Position numbers and translations under genes: made by a program. Shown piece after piece: positions 46,001 to 59,900 of a stretch of 64,000 nucleotides of DNA. This stretch comes from Anas platyrhynchos (Eukaryota > Chordata > Aves > Anseriformes > Anatidae), in contig NC_092587.1 in the NCBI RefSeq assembly GCF_047663525.1, positions 40,477,001 through 40,541,000 of the forward strand, in the 5' to 3' direction. Numbering within the stretch: position 1 is the first letter of the stretch; each line of letters opens with the position of its first letter. Below the pieces are notes generated by a model. That model ran no database searches and was not told where the DNA came from. It was given only the letters and a program-made list of their open reading frames with translations.

Positions 46001-47714
46001 GTTTGCACTCAAATTTCATTTACAAGGTGTATTTATTAAATCTGCTGGCATAAGCTTTTTGTCACCCTTGGCATCATGTGTCAAACTAATATTCCATAAT
46101 ACAGATGTATGTAAAGTGTCTTTGCAGGAATACGCAGAGAGCATTTCAGAGATCTAGTCCTCTGCTGAAGGATTTTCTACTCGTAAGTGTACTTGATCCA
46201 CCTGCCCACACAATGTGCCCTACCCTCACAAGGAAGTAGATACAGCAGTAGAGAACACGATCAAATTACCAGAGGCCTGGAATAGCCCGTTGAGTGCTAT
46301 TTACTATTCCACATCTCTGTTGCTGTTGCAGGTCTGCAAAAAGAAGAGATGTTACTGCCTCTGCATGTTGTGAGAGAAAGCCATTGCCAAGAAGAGTGAG
46401 AAAGACTGACAATTAAGACAAAGCAGGAACTGAACCACCCACAATTTTTTCTTTTGTAAGTTCTAAAAGTCAATTTATGAGCCTTAGCAGTGTATGAGCT
46501 GTTTAAATTTCCCACTAAATCTCAAAAAAAAAATAATTGAAAAATATTATATTATGATACTGAAATTCATGGGTACTCACAAAAGGAAATAAAAAAAGAA
46601 ATATCAAATAGAAATTCAGCTTCTAACTTTTCTAAATGTCTGTAATGTTTTTAAATGCACCCACACAACTTAGGGCTCATGTGACGATTTGCCTTGAAAT
46701 AAAATTATTACTAAATTATTCATGGTGGGACCTTTTTTTTTGTTCAAACAAAAACCTGAACCCACCTGTATCAACAGAACAGGAGGGTTAAAAGCAGTAT
46801 TTCTCACTGTTATGCTTTTGCAAGTATTGGTAAGTAGTACATGCTGTGGGCTGACTGTAAGTCAGTTTTTCCTTTGCAGTCCTTCCAACTGGATGTAAAC
46901 GCTGATCAAAGGAGCTGTCAGCACAATACCTCTCTGCATGAAGGTGAGGGGCATACTGAGCATACATCAATACAGGCACAGGAATCCAAAATTAAATGCT
47001 AAATAAATGGTCATTTGGTACACCAAATAGCAGCTAGAAGAACTCAGTTATAGGATGAGATTTCTGAATTCCTAAATCACAAGAAAATAAAGCTTTGTTT
47101 GGCTCCCTAATACAAAATTCATCCTTTGAGAAATTAATCTGTAAATCTTATTACCAGGCCTACAACTGCAGACACTTAGACTGTACATGACTCTCCCTTG
47201 ATAGCCTGTCAAGTTTATTTGTCTCTCCAGACTGATCGCCAGCCTATTTTCTCCATGTTCACATACCAAAGGCAATGTAATAGAAATAGGTGAAGCATGG
47301 AGTACAAAAAGTGTGTACATGAAGACTAAGCCTCCCTGTCAAACAAGAGGGTGCAGGTTTTTCATTGTTATTTGACTGAGAGCTTCATTTGCCTCTTTCT
47401 TACAGGTGCACTGTCATTATCCCTAGGCTGAAAAACCAAGAGCCGTAGATGTCCCATTATTGTTGCATTGGTTTTATTTACTCCTCTTGCATGACATGCT
47501 TACCTCAACAGACAAAGCTCATGTTTCAGAATAAATGTTCCTTGGGATTTTTTTTTGTACAACAACATCGTAAAACAGTAAACCCACAGACAGGGAAGTC
47601 ATTTGTTGATGCCACTGCTAGTTTGTGTGAGATATAAAAAAGCACTCATGAAAACAATCCTCTGTCAACAGACAGAAGAAGCACTAGTTCCCAATTCACA
47701 AAAATAGGACATTA
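37086..47714. other. Intergenic, no gene seen
   Basis: About 10 kb, AT-rich, without a supportable exon. It holds three TGAGTCA motifs at 41909, 41953 and 42244, an A-run at about 44843-44860 and a T-run at about 45299-45319. A short CR1-tail-like piece (ACCATTCTGTGATCCTGTG) occurs near 45491 but is too short to call. Confidence 0.5.
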
Positions 47715-47751
47715 TTTAAATATTAGAAAAAATATTTTTCTAATATTTAAA
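47715..47751. repeat. Perfect 17-bp inverted repeat with 3-nt loop
   Basis: Left arm TTTAAATATTAGAAAAA, loop ATA, right arm its exact reverse complement. No flanking gene or recognisable transposon. Confidence 0.95.
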
Positions 47752-50700
47752 ACAGGTGTGAGCCCACATTCTCTCTCCACTCCCACCTGAATCTTGATAT
47801 ATGCACTGGGGACCACAGGAGCAGGTACTTTCTGCTCTTGGGGTTTGAACCTACACTTAAAGGCAGTATTGAAATGAGTAAGAGCAAAGGGAAGGAGGAG
47901 AGGTCTTTTGTTTTTAGAAAATCATGGCAGCAGTGAATCGGCAGGCTGCCAATAGTTAGTAAAACATCCATTCCAGTAGGATCACAGCTCTTTGGTTGTC
48001 AACCTCCTTCCAGTCAAGCCTATTGTTATCTACAGGACTAACTCGTAGACTTTCCTGTCATGCTTCTCACCAGGGTTAAGTAGGATCAGATCATGAGTAA
48101 AGATTCCTTTTAAAACTTGCTTCTTTCATTACAATGTTCTGCAATAATTTTTCTAGCCTCTGCTCACAGACTGAAGCCTTCCCATCCCTTTGCTGCCTAG
48201 CACTGAAGAAACTCAAATAAATCTCCTCGATGTGCTCAGTGCTTACAAAGATGCAATCACTTACCTCCAGTAAGTCCCTGCCACTCATACTCACCCCAAG
48301 GCTTTCCAGGTGACAGCCACTCTTAAAATTGCATCCCTAAGGCTGCATTTTTTTCCCCTGATCCCTGTGATTTTTGCAGCATGTGGTTAGAACACAACCT
48401 TTTTGTGTTCTTCTAGAGATACCCTCAGCATGCACGAAGGACTAGCTTGGATCACAGCTGACTTACACTGTGGATGTCAAGGGTGCTGAGCTGACTGGGA
48501 CCAATGTACCCAGTACCAGGCTCAACAGACCCTGAATTCTTCCTTCACCTGGAAGAAAACTGTTCTTGAACTGCAATGGCAAAGGCAGTTGCCTTTTAGG
48601 AAGGGTTGCCTTACTACTGCTATGTTTTCTTCTAATAGCAAAGCTCCCACTTGCAGTGCTTGCAGACACAAGGCTGTCACACAAAGCAGCTTTCACGGGG
48701 TTTGCTGCTCCCATCTCTGGGTCTAGGAGGTTCCTTCCTTTGCTCAGGCCAAGTGACCTCGGTGCTGTGGGTGCTGTGTGGAGGTGACAGTCATTGAAGT
48801 TGTTCCAGGTGCCGTGGCAGCTGCGGTGAGCAGATGCCATGACCTCTCCATGATATGGGTCTCCTAAAAGTCACATCTCAGTGCCTCCCTTCCCACCAGA
48901 CGGGAAAGGAGATGCAATAAGCATGTTCATGGTGTCTAAGGCTCTTGAGTTTAGCCTGTCCTGTGAGCATGAGCTCTGCTTTTACTCATGTTTATTGCTC
49001 AATCCTGCCCTGCTGGGCTGCGTAGCTGACGTTTGGCTGCAGCCAACTCTTGGTTTGAGCTGTGTTAATTAATTTTGTAGCTCTTAGGTCACCAAGTAAG
49101 GATCCCTCCTAGAGTACCACACCTCAGATCTACGTGATCTCTAACCCAAGCACGGAAAATGCTTGCTGTAGGGGACTTGCTGGTCCAGTGCCTTCCGCTA
49201 GTCCATCAATAGATGGCAGCAGGCAGTTCCTCCGGGTGCAGCCTCCAAAGCAGCAGCAGCAGGTGATGATCTCTTATGCTTGCAGTGGTTTGGGGTTTAA
49301 AGCTGCTGGCAGAAGCTGTTGCTTCTTAGGATGCTGTCCCATTTAAACCCAGAATGTGTCGGTTCTCAGGTAGGGGGTATGTTGTTATTGCTGTGTCATG
49401 GAAGCAGTAAATAAGGATTGGCTTCTAACACAATAGTATCCTAAGAAGATTAAATATTTGGAACCTAACAGATTTTGTGCTACATTCAGTGCATTTTTTT
49501 GGCAGTCTTGAGTGTTCACAAATCCCACTTCTTTCATTCCTTCCTGAATTGGATAATTTTGCAACAGTCAAACAAGGGGATATACTTTTCTGAGAAGAGA
49601 AGAAGACAGGTATATACAGAGTATTTAAGAAGATAGGGAGAAAAAACAAACACACACAAACAAACATGACAACACATGTCTTAAAGGAAAGCTGGGTCAC
49701 TTCATGTGCTTACATGCTCCCTTTCCTTGTAGCATTTAAATTGGAAGTTTTGCTTTGACAAACTTGGTCAGTCTGTGTTGAGCTGTGAGTAAAAACCATG
49801 GGATGTGTTGAAAGCAAAGCTCAGATTACATATGTAAAAAAAAGTTCAAATATCATGTTCAGCCAAATCAATCCCCTACTCAAAAGTGTAAATGAATAAA
49901 TGCATAAAATAATAGGAAGGACTGGGAGGGAACTTCTGCTGTATCCAACACTCCTGGTGACACAGACCTGAGCTAGTACCACTCACTGATGGGGAAATGC
50001 AGAAGAGGGTATTTCACTCTGGGTCCAAGCCAGAGTTGGTAAAAGCCTCTTCTGTCTATGGGAGCTCCTGGAGTTGTGGTGTAAGGCACTCTGTCCGCAG
50101 TTTGAAGGGAGAGCTTTATTTAGCTCTTCCTAACGAGCATTGCACCTCAGAATGGTTGTGTTGAAAATTACCTGTAATGACCAGAGTGATGGAAGAGAGC
50201 ATCACTATAATCTAAATTTTAATGCTGCATCTAGTGGATAGCAGTCACCCCCTTAGGTGTTTTTATCCTGATGTGAGACTAAAAGGCTACGTAAGGTATC
50301 AAGCTTATGGTTAATGACCAAGCTTCTGCCTTGCAAATAGTATTAGCAAACCCTTAGCAAGAATGCTTAGTGTCTGTGAGCTGGCTCCACAGTTACAGGC
50401 ATGAATTCATCATACTCATTTACTGTGAAAACAGCAAATTTCAATCTGCAGTGTAATATAAGGCTTTGCTTCCCAGACTTCTGCAATCCCCAGAGTAGAA
50501 CAAAATAAATGTAGAGCCAAGCTTCCATGGGAAATGATGGAAACATAAAATTCAAATAGAGTCAAGGTGAGCTGTCTCCCAAATTGCTGATCTCAACCTT
50601 TCAAAAAAGACCTGGAGGTGGTGTTCTTAGTATGAGCATGCAGTGTTATGAGTCAGGAAGTGCTGGGTGAAGAAATCCGACTAAAATTCATGGGACTACC

Positions 50701-52633
50701 CCTAAATGGAGGACTGTATTCTTTTGGGGATTTGAAAGTGCTTGATACTCTCTCAAGTCTCTGCCTTCAGAGCATAAGATATTTTTATTTTGTATAAATA
50801 AAGCTGTGTTACAAGGTTTGTTGGGTGGAATGCAATTGCTTTTTAATGTTTCAGTGCTGCTGTGGGCCTAGAGGATTTTCAGCATTCCAAGTATCTGTGC
50901 ACAGTTTGAGTTTATTCACTAAAAAAACTGTACAACATAAGGGGGAAAGAGGGGGAGAGGGAGGAAGTGAACAAAGGCAAAAAGTACTAGATGAAAGTAT
51001 GAAGCCATTATTTTCTTGATAGATAAAAACCGTGATGAATTCAAGTATCTCAGAGCCTTACACACAATGCTTTGCCATTTCTCCTTTCCTGTAGGATGCT
51101 TTCAGAAGCACAGCAATTGAGGCAGAATTGCTCTGTATTCCCACAGTCCAAGCCTTGCCATGAGAATACAGCCTATTTAAGCATTACCATACTATTCTAG
51201 CTTTCTCCTTTTTGAAACAGAACCTAAATAGCAGACCAAACCCAGCTGCAGATATCAGCCATCAATATCTTTTCATTTTACATTTCACAAACATGGCAGA
51301 GCTGCTGTGTTTGTAGTTTTCCATGCAGCTGAAAAAGTCAGCACAGAATTACTCACCAGCCTCTGGAAGTCATTTATATGTGCTGGCTTCTCTGAGCTGC
51401 AGAGCACCAGCATTCACAGTCGAGAAGACTAAATCACTTCCTTCCTCCATCCCAATATATATCAGGATGCGTGAGTCTTTATGGTTCCTGGGTGATAAGC
51501 TATCAGCTTTACATCCTCCGTTGATTGTTCTGGAATTCCTTCATAAATAAGTGGAGGAAGCTAAAAAGATGAGCAAACAGAGAGTGAAAAATATCCGTGA
51601 TAAATAACACCACCTGATTCCTTTGCAAACAAGCACTTTTCAGCTACGTTGCACTTGAATCCTGCTGTTTATTCTGCAGCAGTAGTCAGTGCCCCCCATC
51701 CAACAGGTGGGCCAGAGTTGGAGGAACACAATACCTCACCAGAGCGTTTGGTTAAAAGGAAGTCATGCTGGAAAGGGGCTGAGTCCACTTCTGGGGGTGC
51801 AGTTTGATGCTGCAGATAATGTCATTTAATAGCTAATTGTCCCTGAAAGTGGAATCCCCACAGCTCTCCCTGTGCTCAGCGTGTGCTCCCACCACTTCCC
51901 TGGCACTGGCACTCGTCTGTCTGCGTGAAGACAGCTCAATGAGTAGAAAACTGTTGCCAAACGGAAAGAGTAAGGAAGAAGGGGAAAGTGGGATCATGCC
52001 TTTTAGCAACAACTAGCTCTCTTGTTTGCTTGGCTGTGTTATTAACGGCACCCCTGGGGCCTAGGAGAACATGCTGACCCTTGCAAATCCAGCAGTTTGT
52101 GTGGCAGAGCCTTTGTTGTTCAGAGCATTGCTGGGTATGGAGAGGAGAGGTTTTGCTCTTTGATTGCAGACATACACAAGTGACATTTCTCTTGTTATAT
52201 GTAACGAGCAGAATTTGCTCATCTGTGTGGATGGAATAATTGAAGCTTGTATGTCCAGTAATGGTCATTTTAATGAGAGGTTCAAACTAGTTCAGCTGAC
52301 AGTGCTGCTGTACCCATGAGCAAAAAGGATAGAGTAGAAATGTCTGCAGTTTTTCTGAGCGAGCTTTGGCCACTGAGAAATTAACTTAAACCTAGCTGCA
52401 ATAAGGTACTTCTATTGTAAGGCCAGCTCACAGTGTGTGTCTCAGTCTCCAGAGGAATTAAATCCATGATTAACATAGGCAAACAGGACTTTATTTAGCA
52501 CTGAAGGACCAAGCTAAGCAGGAACATCCTCAGCATTTAAGGCAATCCTGACAGCCATGGCAGGCTCACAAGGTCACAGCTCTACAGGTCTCAAGGGATT
52601 TTCTGAACAGCAAGTGGAGGGACTATTGGTTTG
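47752..52633. other. Intergenic, no gene seen
   Basis: No exon supported. A weak old-repeat resemblance at about 49910-50030 (AGGAAGGACTGGGAGGGAAC and following) was not firm enough to name. A purine-rich GGGGGAAAGAGGGGGAG stretch lies near 50941. Confidence 0.45.
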
Positions 52634-52773
52634 CTGGAGATATTCAAAAAGCACCTGGACGTGGTCCTGGGGAACCAGCTTCAGATGGCCCTGATGGAGC
52701 AGGTTGGGGGGACCAGACAACCTCCAGAGATCCCTTCCAACCTCAACCATTCTGTGGTCCTGTGGTTCTGTGA
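52634..52773 (+). mobile_element. CR1 LINE fragment, 3' end
   Basis: Sense CR1: GGAGATATTCAAAAAGCACC, TGGACGTGGTCCTGGGGAAC, CCTCCAGAGATCCCTTCCAA, then CTCAACCATTCTGTGGTCCT and a repeated TGTGGTTCTGTGA end. About 140 bp, 5'-truncated. Confidence 0.95.
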
Positions 52774-53888
52774 GTGTAAATTGGTTGGCTCCAGTTGCCT
52801 AAATGGATAGTTCTTGTGCTGTCTGGGACGCTCTGAGGTAACCTCCAGAAGCGTGCAGATTTCAGGTGGATTATTATTTATTTTTTTTTTTGCCAGGCCC
52901 TTCTTGGATGTGCCAAGGCATCTCAAGTGCATGAGGAGTCTTCTTTTAGACAACTGTGACTGCTCTGTGACTGATCTGCTGAAAAGTCTAGCTCCAGGAG
53001 AAGGTGTTGAGCTGTGAATTGCCATAAAAGCAGTGTGAGAAGTTAGGTAGCTTTGTAGTCCTGCTTTTCTCCTCTTATTTCCTCCTGGCTAGATACAACA
53101 GCTCCTGCTGAGTGTGGTGACCTCTCATCATTGTCCTCCATGGTGGACTGGCTTTCCCTGCTCATGGTGTGAGAAGCCAAGTGGCTCCATTGCAGCAGCA
53201 CTTTTCAGTGTGGGAGCCAGGCTCTGTACAGTGTGACTCACCCAATTGTTTCTGTCTAAGTCACCTCCGGATATGTGAGATGGGTAGATTTGCACCCACT
53301 GCTTAGTCAGGTCTCTGGGAGTTAGTAACTAGTGGACAGACTCCTGTGGCACAGGTGAGAAATGTGTGAATGTGACTCCCAAATCTGACCTTGCACATGG
53401 ATGCTTCAGCAGATAGCTAGAGCAGTTGCTGGAGGAGGAATCACTCTGATCAGAAGCATCTTCTGGGTCACAAAGGAAAGGGAGCAGCAAAGAGGGAGCT
53501 CTGTCACTGTGCACAGGGGCACTGCTGTGTGCACAAAGTGGATTTGAGGCTCCTGACATGTTCTGGTGTTTTTCCCCAGGAATTCAAAGTGTGGTTCATT
53601 ATCACCATAGCCCCTCAGGAAGATGTATGTGCTGGTTAGAGAACAGAAATATCTCACCGAGTGCGTGTGCCACTGCCTTTCCATGTGGAAACTGATTCAG
53701 TCCCTCCCAGAGCTCTCAAAATAGCATATGGAAATGTGTTCTTGCTTTCACATTCATTTTGTTCTGCCTTACACCTGTTAGACTTCATATTTTCCACAAA
53801 AAGAAGCAGTCATTGCCTTTTTTTTTTGTCAGAAAACAACTTTTTTTTTCTTCTGCCAGAGCCAGCTGAACAGCTTGTGTTCCTGATC

Positions 53889-53893
<5 letters not shown>

Positions 53894-53920
<27 letters not shown>

Positions 53921-53939
53921 GAAAGGAAAGGAAAAAAAT
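53894..53939 (+). repeat. (A)26 followed by GGAAA repeats
   Basis: Twenty-six A then GGAAAGGAAAGGAAAAAAA; simple low-complexity sequence. Confidence 0.95.
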
Positions 53940-56900
53940 GCTGTTCACCTAAAACCACAGATAAGTGAATCATATTCAACAAGGTCATCTATTCCCAGCT
54001 AAATAAATGACTTTTCTTGTAGGGTAATACAATCTTCTGTTATATAGTGATTAAATTACCAAGTTTTAAAAAAACAGAAGTCTTAACCTTTCAGAATATT
54101 GAATGTTTGGGAATTTGTTTTCAACAGTATAACTAGCAGAGCAGCCTACCAAAGCAAAACAAGAAATGCTTCCTCCTGGACAACTTCAGAAAAATATGTG
54201 AAGTGTTCCAGGTTTCCCTTAGGTCAAGATTCATGCTGGATGTTTTTTCTCTACTGTCCCTAAACTGATCTATTTACTATCATTACTGCTCCAGATGCAA
54301 ATGGCTTACAACTTCAAAAAGTCAATTAGGAGACTGGCTTTGAATCTGTCTTCTACCTAGCTCCTGTCTGCGGCTGGTGTGTTGCCAAGGGAGCTGTATT
54401 GTTTCCTAGTGCAGCAAACGAATAAAGTTAAATTTATATCTCACTATGTGCTAGGGAAATAGAGATGTAGTTATGTATGCATTACCTTGAATATAAATCA
54501 TATAGAGATCTCCACCTCCTCTGTCTGCTGCAAGGCATGCATGAAAATATCCCTCTGGAATAGAAATAAAACCGTAAAACACCATGTCTGTAGCTAGAGA
54601 TGAGTCAGATGGAGACTTCAGAAGTGGATCCAGATTTCAAATACCACCCAAATCTCGGCGTGTGATCAAAGGCTTTGGTTCTGACCCAACTCTAAATCAC
54701 CATAACAGCCTGGATAAAACTCCGAATCCATAAATCTTTACCATTTCATACCTTCATTTAGCCATATGGAGCTTCTTTCTCAAAGCGGAGCCGTGCAAGG
54801 ACTGGGGGCAGATGCCTTGCTGGCCAGAGCAAGATGTAGGTTGAACTCCCATGTCTGCTATGGGACTGTTTGTGGCCTTGGTTAAATAGCCTAATCCTGG
54901 CTCATGTTTCCTGAGTGCAGGAGCCCAGAGCTGAGGGTACGACCTCCTCAGGGGTGCTGGGGAAGGCACAGCCATGTGGGATGGGGGATGTGATCTGTGG
55001 CCGTGGGGCCATGCCTCAGGCTGGAGGTGGCCTGCAGCAAGAGGCCTCCTGCCACACAACTGCAGGCCCTGTGCCACGGGGCTGAGACGGTGCCTGGCAT
55101 GTGTTGTGGGACGAAGGGGAATAACTGGGCTCAGTCCTTTTTTAACACAACTTCTTGTCTCCCTCCCGCATTAAAGCTGCTTTCACCCTCTTAAACAGCC
55201 CACAGTCTTGGTGTTCCAGTGTTATCAGTGGGGCAAATGCTTCCTCCACCTCATAAAGTTGTAAATGTGTGTGGGGAAATACTCTCTAAATATTGAGGCA
55301 CTGAAGTCTAGCACTCATTAAGGCACAGATAGACCAGCAATGGAAAGAGGACTGAGATACTTTGTGAATTTACCATCAGATGACCTTTAAAGAAGATATT
55401 ATAGATTTTATTTTGGTGTTTTTCCTAAATAAAATTTCATTTTGAATTAACGCTCCTTTCAGCTTTATTAAAATACTCAGTCTTTTTTATTATTTTTTCT
55501 TTTTCAAATTTTATTTGGGATTGAAATGGTTTATCTCAAACAAGTCCCACTTAGAATGTAATAGGTAAGCCAGGAAATAGCTCGAAGCACATCTCTCTTA
55601 AAAGATGCTTGCATCCTCTCTTTCTGTACTTGAAGTGGTGTTTTCGGAGAACGAAGCAGCTGAATCAAAGTACCAGCTACCTTTCAGGTCAGACAAGGGT
55701 ATCAGACTTGGATTTAGTCAAGTCACCCAACTCGCTGTGACTGATTGTGCTACATCCCCATATGTTACATCCTGCTGAAGCACATGCATATATTTTGCCT
55801 TCCAGAGATGTCCTAAAATTAATTAATGAGCTATGAAAGTGTGATGAGAAGTGCTTGTATCTCCTTCACTGAGAAAAGGACCTTATGTATCACTGTGTAA
55901 TGTGTCATTAGGCTTAACTGAGAATTATCCCTCTCGGTCATAAATAAACATGACAGCTTGAAGTTAGTATCACTCTTAAAAATCTGCAAATGATTTTTGT
56001 TTTCAGGGCAGCGGAGGAGATGGGATGTGGTCTACAAGAGGAAAGGTCTCTCCATCTCACACACTGTCCATCCACACTGCACTCTGGTTTTCTCTTTACA
56101 GAGGGAATTACTAAAACTAAGAAGAGGATAAAAACATCTCTTGCCTACACTTAGGGAAAATGCCTGCATTAACATTTTTAAGGTCGAGACATGAAGTGAA
56201 AGAAAGCGTTACTTTTCAGCATACAGTAACAATTCCAACTCTAAATGAGAATGTTATTTCCAAAGTGTCACATCTTAAAGTGCAACCGTTCCACTTCTAT
56301 CTCCTAAAGCTGTTTCCCATTTTCCTAGTAGAAAAAGAGAGAAAAGCTAAGGGGATGGAGAGGGTAACATTTCAGATGAGAATTAGGACAAAAATCTGAA
56401 AGGCCAGAAAAGTTCCAGATACTTTTAAAAAATAAAAGAAAGGAAACCATTAAATTCTTTCTTTCTTTTGTTTTGGTGGAATTAGTGTTGGCTCCTGGAG
56501 TCTTCCAGTTTGACAGAGACACTATTTCATTGCAGCAGTCCCACGTCGAGAAAATCTGAGCTCATGAGCACTGTGTGGAGATGCCATATGGGAAGCTTTG
56601 TAAGCCTCTGGCAAATAGCTGTATAAAACATGCACTCGTGTAGTGCCTTCTGCATGCAAAGCACAAAATGGCAAAGACGGAAACCTCCCAGCACCTGTGG
56701 GAGGCAACAAATCACCTTCTCCACTTACAGATGGCAAAATTGGGCCCACCTGTGCTCCTTGTAGCCTCATCTCTGAGGAGGAAGGTAGTGTAAAATGTTG
56801 CTGCTCTAAGCCAGCATTGCATACCTATAGTTATCGAGAGAAAGCTGGGAAGCAGGAATGATGAGCCCTGCACCTGGCTGGGATGAATATGATCTAGATC

Positions 56901-59900
56901 ATGCTCCTAGGCCATCTCCCTGTGTATTACTGTCACCCCATAACTAGTAAGCATGAATGCTCTGCAAACACACAGATGCTGGTAATACATCTATTTGGTA
57001 ACTCAAGTCTGTATATGTTTTTAAAATGTATGTGAGAAATACAAATGTAAATCACCTCTGAGAGTGGAGCAATGTTACAGCATCCTTCAGCGCATGGGGG
57101 ATTCCTCCTCCTGGCACTCCTTACCATCACACTAATGTGCCACATTAATAACCTTTATCTGGGGGGGCATTGGCTGGTCACGGCTCAGTGCGAGGAAGAC
57201 GTTCTTCAAGGAGCAGTGAGCCAGATGATGCCCTTTATGGCATTTGCCAAGGGAAGGCACATGCTGCAAGCGTAAACGTAAATCAGTTATTCCCAGGCAG
57301 AATATGAAACAGGGTGACTGCTTTTTAGGGCCATCCATAATAAAAATGAAAAATGTCAGCATTACTCTTTCCTATTTCGCATATATCTTTCCAACTCAAT
57401 ATTCTCCCTGAGCATGGAACACCTTTATTGAGCATTACAATATATCGTACACACCATTAATTCAGCTTCATAATGCCATTACCAAGCAAGCAATTACAAC
57501 TACCTAAACTGAGCTTCACAGCAGGTAAATATGGAGAAGCAGCCTTCACTCACCCTATAGAGTTATTCTGTTTAAAAGCTCTCCTGTCCTGTAATTACTC
57601 AGGTGCCACGTAGAGTACTATGAATGCTTACCCCTGCACAGCAATTTTTAGGTGTTAAATTTTCCCCAGTCATTTCTACAGAGATACTACAACGATTCCT
57701 TCTACAGACTGTCATCAATAACAGCAGTCTCCCTCTCAGACACCACTAATAAATGCTGAATTTAGCAGCCACGTGCACGAGCAAGCAAATCTGTGTGCAG
57801 GACTGTTTATTGCATAGAGCATCCACCGATAACAGCAGACAGGATGCAGTCTGCATGGAGATCTTACATGCAAGCTACGAGAAGCACTAGGAACTGGAAT
57901 TATGCATCCATACCTTAATTTAGCTCCCTTATGCCTAGGCATTTTGATACATTTGCTAATTACACGATCACATACGATGTTTTCCCCATTTAACTCCTGC
58001 TTCGCTTGGTGCATAGGATGCTCTGTGACGGGCAGCTGTTCAGCAGGCCTCTTCTGCCAGTTCTCCGTGCAGGGGCCCTGTGCTGCTCTGACTAAGCACC
58101 AGGCTGCATGAAATGGATATAATCATCTCCTTGCCTGCTCTTCTGAAGCATGAGTTGCTGGGAAATCAGAGCGCTTCGCAAATATCACCGAATATCTTTA
58201 GAGCTCCCCTGTGACAAAAGGCATTATCCCACTTCAGAGGCATGGCTGAAGCCTGTGCAGGCCTGGTATCTTCTGGAACGTATGCCTGAATTACACCCAC
58301 AGCTCCACCAAAAGTTACTCCGTGTCACCGCAGCAGTCCATGCTGAGAAATGAGAAGCAGATACTTGCTTTTCAAGGTGAGCGTGTGAAACCTTCTTCAG
58401 AAAACCTCTGAAATGTAGAAGCGGTTAGCAGCAGCTCCTGGACAAGCTCTAGGCTGTAACTCACAGCTTCCTCCAGCTCCCTGTGCAGATCACTCCCCAG
58501 AAGAAGGCCAAAGCAGAGATGGCAGGTTTGGAGGGCATTGTGTGATGTCCCTCACAGCGGGGTATTGGATAGCACCCCCCCCACACCCAGTCAGCCAGAA
58601 GCAGGGACCTAGGTTGGGGAGGGGAATTCAGCCCAGCTAGTGACCCTAGCAAACCAGTGAGAAGACCAGTAAGGGAGCTAAGCAATGACAGCTCTGCCTG
58701 GAGTACATCTGAGGAGCAAAGTCCTCCTGGCTGTCTCGGGAAGCACAAATGCCTGCGTAAGACCATCACCTGCCTCAGCTGCAGGGCACAGAGGGTATCT
58801 CCACGGAGGCAGTTCATATCAGCCTAGTGTTGCTGAAGTTAATGAAATTATTTGGCACGTGCACCTGCCTGGAAGCCACAGTTGGCCCAGGCTGTGCAAC
58901 CATAATGTTACATTAATGACTTCATATGGCATTTCATCTCATTAATTTCAGCAAGCCTGTGTGTATGGGTTGCAGCCATAGGTAGAAGTGATCTTTCCTC
59001 TCTCTGTAACCATAGTGGAGCAGTGCAGGAACATCCCAAAAGAGACAGTCAATAGATTGAGACAAATTAAAGCTGGCAAAAGGTATGGCTGTTGACAGAA
59101 TAGTACTGTGGTATGAAATTATTAGCTATCTTTTTCAAACAACCTTGACTTTCAAAGTGTATTATTGGATTTTGATACTTTCCACCCACAATAATGCTTT
59201 GTCTATATGAGGCAACATATAAAAATACAATGTGAGATGAAAACCTTTGTTATAGACATTTTTATTTAGATGAAAGTGAACACAAAAGAAATGTCTGATT
59301 GCATAACGATCTATGGAACTCACAGCCACAGGAAGTCATGGAGAACAATGACATTCAGGGTACAGAGAGCACTTATACTGATACGCAGAATAAATAAATT
59401 TAGAGCAGTAAATAATTAAAAAAAAAAAAAAGTGTGAGTAAAAGAAAGCCTGAAACCTCACATTTTCAGATTAAGTGATGAGGGGCCTGGAAATGTTGTC
59501 CTAATATTCTGTTTCATAGAGTTCCGTGTGCCTTTTGAAGTGTCTTCATCTTCAAACTTAGCAGCTTGATCCACTATGGAGAAATCTATATTTTGGCCTG
59601 AATAGGATCCATCTCCTTTTCTATTAGACCTATGTAAAAGCCCCTTCAGCCTCAATAAATGCAGCAATTTATAACATGCCAATGCTGGCTGACAGCAGGA
59701 GAACTGACACCTCAGGACACGGTAGTTGCTGTATTTTTCCTGCTTGATACAGGTAGTATCAGCTGAAGCTTGCCTTTCATGTAGTAGCCTAAAACTCCTG
59801 ATCAGGGACTTGGAGGTGTGGGAATGATGCCCGTGTCAGTGTAAGGTAGGTTTAAACCTTTTGTTCCCAATTTTTAGGAGACTGTGCTACTCATTATGGC

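Noticed and set aside
49910-50030. Old interspersed-repeat resemblance
   Set aside because: The first 20-30 bases resemble an antisense CR1 start, but the order of later landmarks could not be confirmed.
58461-58817. 118-codon minus ORF, Leu/Gly-rich
   Set aside because: Checked for a retroviral or CR1 origin and found no motif; no splice or codon evidence for a gene.
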